Origin: Linanthus parryae
Taxonomy: Eukaryota > Streptophyta > Magnoliopsida > Ericales > Polemoniaceae
Length of the DNA: 64,000 nt
Assembly: GCA_023055425.1 (NCBI GenBank)
Contig: JALGPY010000006.1
Location: forward strand, 76,320,435-76,384,434
Direction of reading: 5' to 3'
Part shown: positions 21,629 to 30,582 of the stretch, one piece after another
How the letters are laid out: each line of letters starts with the position of its first letter
Position numbering within the stretch: position 1 is the stretch's first letter
Program-made: the position numbers and the translations under genes
Notes under the pieces: generated by a model
What the model was told of the DNA's origin: nothing
The model's input: the letters and a program-made list of their open reading frames with translations, nothing else
Database searches by the model: none

Positions 21629-23533
21629 ATGTCTCAGGAGGATGATGTCAGTAACCGATCGCCTTCCACCGAAACTCCCTCGGGAGACGAGACCCGCCGT
21701 ACTCCAACGACCCCCGGCGAGGCACCGACGTTGGAGTCTTTGGATGCCACTGTCCAAAGTCAGGCGAAAGCTCTCAAGGCTCAATCTGCGCAATTGGAAC
21801 AAATCTTGGCCGTTCTGGGTACCCTTGCGCCAAATCCTCCACCAGCCACCGCTATCCCTCAGGGAGGAGGAACCCCTACCGCTCCAGGATTGGGAGTGTC
21901 AGCCACACCTCCCAACCCTCATCTGCAGACTCCACCGTCGGCTACGCAGCTCCCTTCGGTTCAAAGATCAACGGCACAGATGCTGCCTCCTGCTGCTCAC
22001 GCTCCTCAGCCGTCGGCTTTGGCGTCCAACCCAACTCTGCAGTACCCTTTGCCTCCCCCAACGATGATCTGGGGAAATGCGGGTAGTCAATATGCTCCCA
22101 ATCCTCCGGCGGCGTATGTGTCACCACCACCTACGGCAACCCCTCCGTCAACCACCGAGGGGAGCATTCCAGAATGCATGACGTCTTTGCAGAAACGCGT
22201 GGACACTATCCTGGCTCATCAGTCATTCGCGGATACCATTATCCCGAAGTTAGACAACGATCCGCCCATTCCACGAGAGATCTATCTCATGCCTAACCCC
22301 GCAGGGTACAAGGCTCCTAAATGGGATAAGTTCGAGGATGTCAACGGAAACGCTCACGAGCATGTCATGCGTTTCATTGATGTCATGGGTCCATACGGAG
22401 CTGATCCTAAACTGCTGATGCGAGAATTCCCAAAATCTCTTGGGAACGTAGCATACAAATGGTACCGAACATTGGAGGCCGGATCCGTGAAGACTTGGGA
22501 CGACATGGTCCAGAAGTTCTATACCAAGTTCTTCCAGATGGAAGAAAAGGTTACGATGATCCATCTCTCGCGGATGTACCAGAAGCGCGAAGAGGACGGA
22601 ATCACCTTCATCAAGAAATTCAGGGCGAAATCCTTGGAGTGCAAAGATCCAATGCCCGAAAGCCGTCTCGTAGAGATATGCCTGCAATGCATGCGAGATG
22701 AATACAAAGGTATGCTCATCAATCTGCAAACACCTACGTTTTCGAAGCTAATCGAATGCACGAAGAACATCGAGCCCATAGTCGAGAGACAGAAAAAGAA
22801 GAGCGCTCCAGAGCGACCTGCGAGTCCACCTACAAGATCGGAAGGTTTAGCTACAAGCGGGGACGCGAAGCTGAGGTCAATACAGTTTCGCCCCAGAAAC
22901 AAGCGAAGGTTGCGAACTTCGATGTACCGCCTCTGCCATGCTCGGTAGAGGAAGCAAGTGACCTCTGCAAACAGTGGCGCAAGGACGGCGTCCTGCCACC
23001 GCTCGAGAAAACACCCTCCAAGGAGATGGTGAGGGACCCTAAATGGTGTGAGTACCACGGAAAGGTCATGCATCCCACCGCCGAGTGCAAGAAACTCAGG
23101 TTCACGTTCGACCAGAAGATGAAGAACGGCGAGCTCATCGTCAGCGACCACCGGAAGGACGTGCGCAACAACCCGCTTCCCGCGCATGCGGAATCGGGCT
23201 CAAAAGGCAAAGAGGTCGCTATGATCTCGATCGTCGACTTGGAAGAAGTCGCAGAGGATGGCCTGCCCATCGTCGCCGAGGTCCATGAAGACGAAGACTA
23301 TAGCATGGACACAGAGGATGAATGTGCCGACCGCATGAAAGGGTCGCATGGCTTCAACAAATTCTTCGATGAAATGAATTTCTCCGACAAGTGCCGGACT
23401 GATATGACAAAAGCGATTTTGAGAATAGCAGAGGACTACGAGGAGGACCTTGTAGTCTCCAATGGGAAAGTCATCAGGGCATCCCGCTCTATGGAAAAGA
23501 TTATGACCTTTTCTCCCAGCGACAAAAAGACGG
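21629..23533 (+). pseudogene. Tat gag with two compensating frameshifts
   Basis: Gag builds the particle. The ATG at 21629 is chosen because upstream codons in this frame belong to the primer site. The first 200 residues are Pro/Thr/Ser-rich; a Retrotrans_gag domain follows (around 22290-22560, ending KTWDDMVQKFYTKFF). At about 22873 the sensible frame moves by one base, probably a lost C in AAGC(C)TGAG, and continues with the zinc-knuckle-like CEYHGKVMHPTAEC and an acidic region. Near 23530 it shifts back, where an extra base in AAAAAGACGGATG joins the protease. The two changes cancel, so they are either fresh lesions, sequence errors, or, less likely, programmed shifts. Confidence 0.8.
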
Positions 23534-24235
23534 ATGCGAGTCACCAGAGACCTGTACGTGACCGCCATCATCAATGGCGTCGAGTTCAAACGAGCGTTCG
23601 TCGATGGAGGAGCAGCGGTCAACGTCGTTCCGCTCCACACACTGAGGCTAGCAGGGATCCCCGAACATAAGGTAGTCAGACGTCCATCTCCGCTGGTGGG
23701 ATTCGGAAGCGACTCTAGAATGACAATCGGATGGATCCGCCTGGGCGTTCAGATTGGCAAAATCAAGTGCTCAGCAAAGTTCTATGTCATAGACGCGAAC
23801 ACCACATACCACATGATTGTAGGTCGAGCCTGGATTCATCGCTTCGACGCAGTCCCTTCGACGGCTCACCAGGTTATGAAAGCCATCTGGAACGACAGAA
23901 TAGTCGAGATACCGGCTTCAACAAACCCGTTCAACTTGGACGAAGCACATCTCAGTGAGGCGGTGTGGTTCACTGAAATGGCAGATGAGCAAACACCCGG
24001 ACCATTCAACCCTACTCCTTTGCCTCTCTGGGAGAACATCAAGGACCAATCGCCTGCAGGGGTAATGGTGACGAGGGAAGATGACAAGGAGAAGCCGCCT
24101 ACACGCGAAGAGGCGCCGCGTATCGCATATCATCGGAAGAACGTGTACACTCTGAAGAGGATCGCAAAGCATGACCCCGAGGGCAAGGAGATAGAGAGCT
24201 TCTACGCCAATGGGAAGAAATGCTACCGCATATGA
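23534..24235 (+). CDS. Tat aspartic protease domain
   Basis: The protease cleaves the polyprotein. The catalytic loop is AFVDGGAAVNVVP with Asp at residue 24 of this stretch, the D-G-G-A/S form usual in Tat-type elements. A flap-like region and MIVGRAWIH follow. The stretch starts at an ATG that is internal to the ancestral gag-pro frame; true translation would come from gag. It ends at a TGA (24233-24235) in the same frame as the RT ORF 12 bases downstream, so pro and RT are separated by this single stop. Confidence 0.82.
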   Translation: MRVTRDLYVTAIINGVEFKRAFVDGGAAVNVVPLHTLRLAGIPEHKVVRRPSPLVGFGSDSRMTIGWIRLGVQIGKIKCSAKFYVIDANTTYHMIVGRAWIHRFDAVPSTAHQVMKAIWNDRIVEIPASTNPFNLDEAHLSEAVWFTEMADEQTPGPFNPTPLPLWENIKDQSPAGVMVTREDDKEKPPTREEAPRIAYHRKNVYTLKRIAKHDPEGKEIESFYANGKKCYRI

Positions 24236-24247
24236 AGGTGCGCGGGG

Positions 24248-27200
24248 ATGTCCTCACGCGGGCATGGGGATGTCCCTGGGCAAATCAACCAAATCGAGCA
24301 AATTGCGCTGACAGAAGAGCCAACACAAGGCACTCCAGACGAGAAACTCAAAGAAGCTCCTGAATGCATGGAAGACAGGCCAAGACCGCAAAAGCAAGAG
24401 CTAAAGGAAGTGTTCCTCAGCTCGAACGAGGAAAAGAAAAGGCCAGTCTTCCTGAGCGCGGATCTCACAAGCGAAGAAGAACAAGGGCTGCTACAGCTCC
24501 TAACTGAATACAAGGATGTGTTCGCATGGGAGTATGACGAAATGCCAGGTCTGGATACAAGCATCACCATGCACCGTTTAGACATCATCCCCGGGTCTAA
24601 ACCGGTCAAGCAGAGCACGAGGAGCTTCAGGCCGGAGCTTAACGTCAAGATCAAGCAGGAGATTGTCAAACTCCTAGATGCCAAGTTCATAGAGCCGAAT
24701 CATCATCCCACATGGCTGGCCAACATCGTGCCAGTGGTGAAGAAGAACGGACAGCTCCGCATCTGCGTGGACTTCCGAGATCTCAACCGCTTCTGCCCTA
24801 AGGACGATTTCCCACTGCCCAACATCGATTTGCTCATCGACTCAACAGCAGGCCATCGCATGTTCAGTTTCATGGACGGTTTCAGCGGGTACAATCAAAT
24901 CAAGATGGATCCCGAAGACGCGCGCAAAACGGCGTTCATCACTCCTGTAGGGGTATTCAATTACACGGTGATGCCGTTCGGCCTTAAGAACGCTGGCGCG
25001 ACCTATCAGCGAGCCATGATGGCTCTATTTCACGACATGATGCACAAAGAGGTGGAGTTCTACGTGGATGACCTGGTGGTTAAATCCAAGCACGAAGCAG
25101 ACCACCTCGCAGACCTGCGAAAGGTGTTCAATAGATGCAGGCGCTTTCAACTGAAGATGAACCCCATGAAATGCGCGTTCGGGGTAACATCAGGGAAATT
25201 CTTGGGATGTGTGGTTCATCGCCAAGGGATAGAGCCCGACCCTGCGAAAGTATCGGCCATAACTGGCATGACGCCGCCCCACGATCAGAGTGCATTAAAG
25301 ACATTTTTAGGAAAGCTATCCTATCTGCGGAGATTCATCCCAGCAATTGCCGAAATCACATGCTGTTTCAGCACTCTTCTCAAAAAGGACGCCGCGTACA
25401 ACTGGGCTCCGGAGCATGAAACCGCATTCGAAAAGCTGAAGGATTTGCTTACGTCCTCAAAGATAATGATCGCGCCTCAACTGGGATCACCGCTCCTGCT
25501 ATACCTGAAATCTACAAGGAGATCTATAGGAGCGCTCTTGGCTCAAGAGTATGAAGGCCAAGAGAGGCCTATCTACTACATCACCCGCATCGTGCAGCCT
25601 GCTGACTCGAGGTACACAGACATCGAACGTCATTGCCTTGCCTTATTCTTTTTGATAGAAAAGTTGAAGCATTATTTTGCATCACACAAAGTAGTAGTGG
25701 TCACCAAGAGCGACCCCATAAGATACTTGCTAACTCACACTACTCCGGGAGGAAGACTGGCGAAATGGTACATGACCATTTCCCAATACGATATCACATG
25801 TGTGCGACCACGAGCGATCAAGTCGCAAGCGGTGGCAGATCTGTTGGCACAGTTCCCCGATAACAGCCATGAGCCCGTGATCGAAGAAGAGCTCGAAGGC
25901 CCTGAGATCTACGCAATCAATGTGCCCTATTGGACTCTCCACTTCGACGGTTCGTCGACCCGGAAAGGCGGAGGCATTGGGATAGTCTTGACAAAGCCAG
26001 ATGGGGAAGTCATACAGATGTCCGCAAAGCTCAACTTCGCAGTCACAAACAACGAAGCGGAATACGAGGCTCTCATTGTGGGGCTCCGTGCGGCGAAATC
26101 TTTGGAAGTAAGCAACTTGACAGTCATGGGAGATTCCAAGCTGATTGTTAAGCAAGCCTCGGGCGAATATGGTTTGAAGGAGATCAACCTCCTGTCTTAT
26201 CGCACCGCAGTACAGAAGCTGATGCAACAATTCTGCGATGTAAAGTACGAGCACAAGCCCCGAGCAGACAACAGGCACGCAGACGCCTTAGCAACTCTGG
26301 GGTCTAAGGTCAGCATAGACAAGTGCCCCGCAAGGATTTCCATCGAAGTGCGAACATCGTCGGCATTGACAGAAGATGCGTGCGACGACGAACACATGGA
26401 TGACGCAGACTGGCGAAAACCAATCTTGCAAGCTATTGCGAAGGGCACCAGCAACGAAAGCTGGGCACTCACAAAAGGATACTGCATCCACGACAACACC
26501 CTTTACTACAAGGGTCCTGGGGGAATACTCATGCGATGTGTCTCCGAGCAAGAGGGACAACAGCTGTTAGAAAAGATTCACCAACACGCTTGCGGAGAAA
26601 GCGAGGTGTCAATCTACAGAAAGGCTCAGAGATATGGCATTCATTGGCCAGGCATGTCGACAGCTGCAGCCCTGATACAAGGGAAGTGCGAAAGTTGCGC
26701 ACTAATCAAAGATTCTCTACTCGTCGCCTTAATCGATGACGACACGGACTGGAGGAAGCCACTGTTCGATTTCCTCACCCAGGGCACCGTGCCCGAATCG
26801 AGAAAGGAAGCCGAAAAATTAAAAAGGAAAGCGTCTCGATATGTGGTACAGGAAAACCTACTTTGGCGAAGAGGCCACGAGGGCAACTTGCTGCGATGTC
26901 TAGACGACAGAGAAGCACAAGAAGTCATGGACCTTTCTCATCAGGTGGAACATCAAGGAGGTGCGAAATTATGCAGACAGCTCCTCTCAATTGGATATTT
27001 ATGGCCCACGATGGAGGTCGATTGCCGTACCAAAGTGCGACGCTGCCAGGAATGCCAATTCAAAGGGAACCTAGTGCACGCTCCTGCTGTGGATCTACAT
27101 GCACTAGGGACGCCATGGCCATTTCACACATGGGCTCTGGACTTCATCGGTCCCATCCGACCGACGTCGCACGGGAATCATTTCATTCTCACCGCAACTG

Positions 27201-27973
27201 AGCTGTTCACCAAGTGGGTGGAAGCAATACCACTAAAGACGGCAAATGCGCTGGCTGTGGTCAACTTTATCCAAGAAAACATCGTATGCAGGTTCGGAAT
27301 CCCAAACACCATTCTTTCAGATAACGGTACTCCTTTTGTTAATCGCCAGGTAGCTGCGATATTAGCGGAGTACAATATCAGGCAGATATGTTCTACCCCT
27401 TATTACCCAAAGGGAAACGGACAAGCCGAAGCGACTAACAAGACGCTGTTGAGAATATTCAGCAAAATGGTCGCAGATGACCACAAGAAATGGGCCGACT
27501 CTCTAAGCATAGCTCTGTGGGCCTACAGAACTTCTCCAAGGACATCCACAGGGGCCTCGCCATTTCTACTATGTTATGGGGCCGAAGCTGTAGTACCTGC
27601 GGAGGTTAGAGTCAATTCGGCGAGGCTGGCCTTCCATGCACTCTATGAAAATCAACGCGATCATGACTTAGTATTGCTGGAAGAAAAGCGAGAACAAGCC
27701 AAAAGGACTAACAAGCGGTACCAGGAAAGAATCGCTCGCGCTTACAACAAGACAGTCCAGCGAAGGGATTTCGCAGTCGGAGACTTGGTCTTGCGCGCAT
27801 CTGACCACTGTATGCGAGAAGCAACTCACCCAAAGTTCGCAGCTAATTGGGAAGGACCCTTCGAAGTCACAGAAGTCTTCGATAGTGGCTACTGCAGCAT
27901 ACGAAGGTTGCACGGCACAACCTCAACTCCGAGTTCAGTCAACATGCGCTGGATCAAGAAGTACTATCCCTGA
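24248..27973 (+). CDS. Tat pol: RT, RNase H, archaeal-type RNase H, integrase
   Basis: An unbroken 1241-codon frame. RT spans roughly residues 150-320, with RICVDFRDLNRFCPKDDFPL and the YVDD box at residues 272-275. The native RNase H (about 410-520) lacks its first Asp (LLLYLKSTRRSIGALL), the norm in Tat. A second, archaeal-type RNase H starts near 564 and keeps D567 (HFDGSS), NNEAEYEAL, MGDSK and HADALA, so it looks active. Two integrase N-terminal-like modules follow (about 715-825 and 828-940). The integrase core carries D965, D1025 and E1061, the D-D-35-E triad. There is no chromodomain. The ATG is internal to the polyprotein, separated from the protease only by a TGA at 24233-24235. Confidence 0.93.
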   Translation: MSSRGHGDVPGQINQIEQIALTEEPTQGTPDEKLKEAPECMEDRPRPQKQELKEVFLSSNEEKKRPVFLSADLTSEEEQGLLQLLTEYKDVFAWEYDEMPGLDTSITMHRLDIIPGSKPVKQSTRSFRPELNVKIKQEIVKLLDAKFIEPNHHPTWLANIVPVVKKNGQLRICVDFRDLNRFCPKDDFPLPNIDLLIDSTAGHRMFSFMDGFSGYNQIKMDPEDARKTAFITPVGVFNYTVMPFGLKNAGATYQRAMMALFHDMMHKEVEFYVDDLVVKSKHEADHLADLRKVFNRCRRFQLKMNPMKCAFGVTSGKFLGCVVHRQGIEPDPAKVSAITGMTPPHDQSALKTFLGKLSYLRRFIPAIAEITCCFSTLLKKDAAYNWAPEHETAFEKLKDLLTSSKIMIAPQLGSPLLLYLKSTRRSIGALLAQEYEGQERPIYYITRIVQPADSRYTDIERHCLALFFLIEKLKHYFASHKVVVVTKSDPIRYLLTHTTPGGRLAKWYMTISQYDITCVRPRAIKSQAVADLLAQFPDNSHEPVIEEELEGPEIYAINVPYWTLHFDGSSTRKGGGIGIVLTKPDGEVIQMSAKLNFAVTNNEAEYEALIVGLRAAKSLEVSNLTVMGDSKLIVKQASGEYGLKEINLLSYRTAVQKLMQQFCDVKYEHKPRADNRHADALATLGSKVSIDKCPARISIEVRTSSALTEDACDDEHMDDADWRKPILQAIAKGTSNESWALTKGYCIHDNTLYYKGPGGILMRCVSEQEGQQLLEKIHQHACGESEVSIYRKAQRYGIHWPGMSTAAALIQGKCESCALIKDSLLVALIDDDTDWRKPLFDFLTQGTVPESRKEAEKLKRKASRYVVQENLLWRRGHEGNLLRCLDDREAQEVMDLSHQVEHQGGAKLCRQLLSIGYLWPTMEVDCRTKVRRCQECQFKGNLVHAPAVDLHALGTPWPFHTWALDFIGPIRPTSHGNHFILTATELFTKWVEAIPLKTANALAVVNFIQENIVCRFGIPNTILSDNGTPFVNRQVAAILAEYNIRQICSTPYYPKGNGQAEATNKTLLRIFSKMVADDHKKWADSLSIALWAYRTSPRTSTGASPFLLCYGAEAVVPAEVRVNSARLAFHALYENQRDHDLVLLEEKREQAKRTNKRYQERIARAYNKTVQRRDFAVGDLVLRASDHCMREATHPKFAANWEGPFEVTEVFDSGYCSIRRLHGTTSTPSSVNMRWIKKYYP

Positions 27974-28043
27974 CTTCTCTCATTTCATACGTTCTATGAT
28001 AACGTTGTTTAATGTCTCATGTGGCTACGATTTACGCAATCTC

Positions 28044-28122
28044 CTCTCCCATATGAGAGGATTGTAATCTCATCTCTCCCATATGAGAGCGTTGTAATAA
28101 AAGAATTCTCCCAAATGAGAAG
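28044..28122. repeat. Short repeated palindromes with AATAAA after pol
   Basis: CTCTCCCATATGAGAG occurs at 28044 and 28074, each followed by a TTGTAAT block, and a third variant (CTCCCAAATGAGAAG) begins at 28108. The unit CTCCCATATGAGAG is nearly self-complementary. AATAAA lies at 28096-28101. It could mark RNA 3'-end formation downstream of pol, but this is an inference. Confidence 0.5.
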
Positions 28123-28201
28123 TTCACACTTCTAGCTGTTTATGTTGCTCTATTCAGTTTATTATTACTTTTAACAATGGTTTATTCGCCGCAATAGCAA
28201 T

Positions 28202-29180
28202 CAATGCAAATGCGATCTTAAGTGATCATCTAAGCCTATCTCTTACGATAGCAGCCAATGCAATGCGATCTTAAGTGATCATCTAAGCCTATCTCTCACG
28301 ATAGCAGCCAATGCAATGCGATCTTAAGTGCTCATCTAAGCCTATCTCTCACGATAGCAGCCAATGCAAATGCGATCTTAAGTGATCATCTAAGCCTATC
28401 TCTCACGATAGCAGCCAATGCAAATGCGATCTTAAGTGATCATCTAAGCCTATCTCTCACGATAGCAGCCAATGCAAATGCGATCTTAAGTGATCATCTA
28501 AGCCTATCTCTCACGATAGCAGCCAATGCAATGCGATCTTAAGTGATCATCTAAGCCTATCTCTCACGATAGCAGCCAATGCAAATGCGATATTAAGTGA
28601 TCATCTAAGCCTATCTCTTACGATAGCAGCCAATGCAATGCGATCTTAAGTGATCATCTAAGCCTATCTCTCAGGATAGCAGCCAGTGCAAATGCGATCT
28701 TAAGTGATCATCTAAGCCTATCTCTTACGATAGCAGCCAATGCAATGTGATCTTAATTGATCATATAAGCCTATCTCTTACGATAGCAGCCTGTCTAAAT
28801 GCGATCTTAATTGATCACCCAAGCCTATCTGCTACGATAGCAACTTATATGCAAAGTGATTTTAGTTAATCATCTAATCCTATCTGTTACGATAGCAACT
28901 TATATGCAAAGCGATTTTACTTGATCGCTCAAGCCTATCTGTTACGATGGCAACGCATGCGCAAAATGATCTTATTAGATCTTCTAAGAGTATCTGTTGT
29001 GATAGCAGTTTATGTGAGAAATGATCTCAATCGATTCTCTAATAAAGCCTATCTGTCATGATAGCAATTCGCACCACTTAACGATCTTAATTGATCTGCC
29101 AAAGACTATCTACTACGATAGCAACGTTGTGAAAATGATCTTAAATGATCCGCAATGGTCAACCGACAAGCCCATCTGCC
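28202..29180. repeat. 53/54-bp tandem array between pol and the antisense gene
   Basis: About twelve near-identical units at 28202-28790 and about seven increasingly diverged ones to about 29180. Units differ mainly by one A (CAATGCAATGCG, 53 bp, or CAATGCAAATGCG, 54 bp). Each holds GATCTTAAGTGATC and a small inverted repeat CTATC-N6-GATAG. Divergence rises toward the antisense gene, indicating recent homogenisation of the pol-proximal side. Arrays in this position are common in large Tat and Ogre-type elements. Confidence 0.9.
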
Positions 29181-30582
29181 GGGATGGCACAGCTGCGAAG
29201 ATACGATCTCGAATGATCTAGCGAAACACCCGCGAATCAATATATCGCAGATGCGAAACAATTACATAGCATTATGCAAGGCGAAGTATGCCGAAACGCA
29301 TGCGAAATTGTATTTTGTTGTAAAGAAACAGCAGATGATACAGAAAGCTATTTATCATTACGAGTCAAATGACTTACAATTTATCTGTCTAGATAGCAGC
29401 TTACAAGCAAAAAGCTCGAATCTAACTACGCAGCCAACATGGCCTACAATACATTCGAAAAATGGCCGACAAGCCAGAAACACACTACGGGAATTCCGAT
29501 TAGAAAAGGATGAACCCACCGGTATCAACACCGGCTACGCAACGCCCAGATCTGCGGGTGAACATCTGTAGCAGGGGGGATCTTGCTCTAAAAGAGCCAC
29601 ATGAAGCCATACGCTCAAGATTCCGGTATCCGACAAGACCGTTGTCAGATATGCATCCCATAACATTTGCCCAAGGAACCACCGGTTCCGGCGATCCACA
29701 GGCAAGCAGAAGCTCCAAAGGGCAAGGGCTCCTTGTAGACGGGGATGAACGCGACGGTTCGTCACCCCGAGCTCACAAACATGAAGGTGACGGATTCTTC
29801 TCCGGAGATGCTGAAGAAGAATTCCGCCGTTCATTACGAGACGGTAGCACGGTCACTGCGGCGCTGCACCTCAACACGAGGCGGCCGGAAACATGACCTG
29901 CACACATAATACACGAAGAAATTTCTTCGAACACACATGAGATATTATCTGCATCTTCTTTATGATGGTTATAAAGAGCAATAAGCCTCATAAAGTGGAT
30001 CTTGGAAACTATTTCTATAGCACAAAGCGCAAACTCAGGATTCAAAACTTGAAGTTGCCATGAATCAACGAAAAACAAGCGTTGAAGCCAGTAGTCGTAA
30101 GGACTCACGGCAAAGCACATGTTTGGGATGAAGAACCCAAATAGAAAAGACAGGGTTTATATAGACCCTATACAGACTCTTCGGCTGCCTAAGATGAGTC
30201 AGCAAAATTCAAAAAGAGGGTAAGTTCAATCACTTACGCCTTGAAAAGCGGTAACAATCAATTACCCTACTAAAGGCTACGACGATTCAGTTGCGTATCC
30301 TAATAAATGACGGATAGTCATGATTCGGATGGACTTCCCAACGGAAGCGTGCTTATCTGCCGAGAAATTAGCGCGAAAATCAAGCAGATAATCAATTGCT
30401 GATGTCATAATTGGATATGCACAGAAATATCCAATCAGATCCCGGAAAAGGGCAAAACGGGAAAATTCATTGTTTTTGTTAAAAAAAGGGGGAGAAACCC
30501 TAGCAGCATTACATTAATGTTCAAGACATTACATTAATGTTCCGGCTATTTTTCGCGCTATTTTTGTGCAAAATTCGAAAAA
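29181..30582. other. Spacer of the Tat element
   Basis: Non-coding as far as I can see, apart from a doubtful antisense ORF at 29773-30120. Overlapping open stretches on both strands at 29500-29900 reflect GC-rich sequence rather than a clear gene. Confidence 0.45.
29773..30120 (-). CDS. Doubtful 115-codon antisense ORF
   Basis: An ATG at 30120 opens 115 codons on the minus strand, beginning MCFAVSPYDYWLQRL. A TATA-like TCTATATAAACC lies on the same strand at 30153-30165, about 35-45 bases upstream. No domain is recognised. It could be the first exon of a small antisense transcript or chance; the TATA motif is nearly symmetrical and could face either way. Confidence 0.3.
   Translation of the reverse strand: MCFAVSPYDYWLQRLFFVDSWQLQVLNPEFALCAIEIVSKIHFMRLIALYNHHKEDADNISCVFEEISSCIMCAGHVSGRLVLRCSAAVTVLPSRNERRNSSSASPEKNPSPSCL

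Noticed and set aside
22790..22800. Programmed -1 frameshift at GAAAAAG in gag
   Set aside because: The heptamer does not fit X-XXY-YYZ and the original frame continues sensibly for about 25 more codons before the shift is needed.
22250..23640. Antisense ORFs of 139-222 codons opposite Tat gag
   Set aside because: They are mirror frames of gag coding sequence with no domain signature.
28202..29180. CRISPR-like repeat array
   Set aside because: Units are directly contiguous with no variable spacers, and the setting is a plant retrotransposon; it is an ordinary tandem array.
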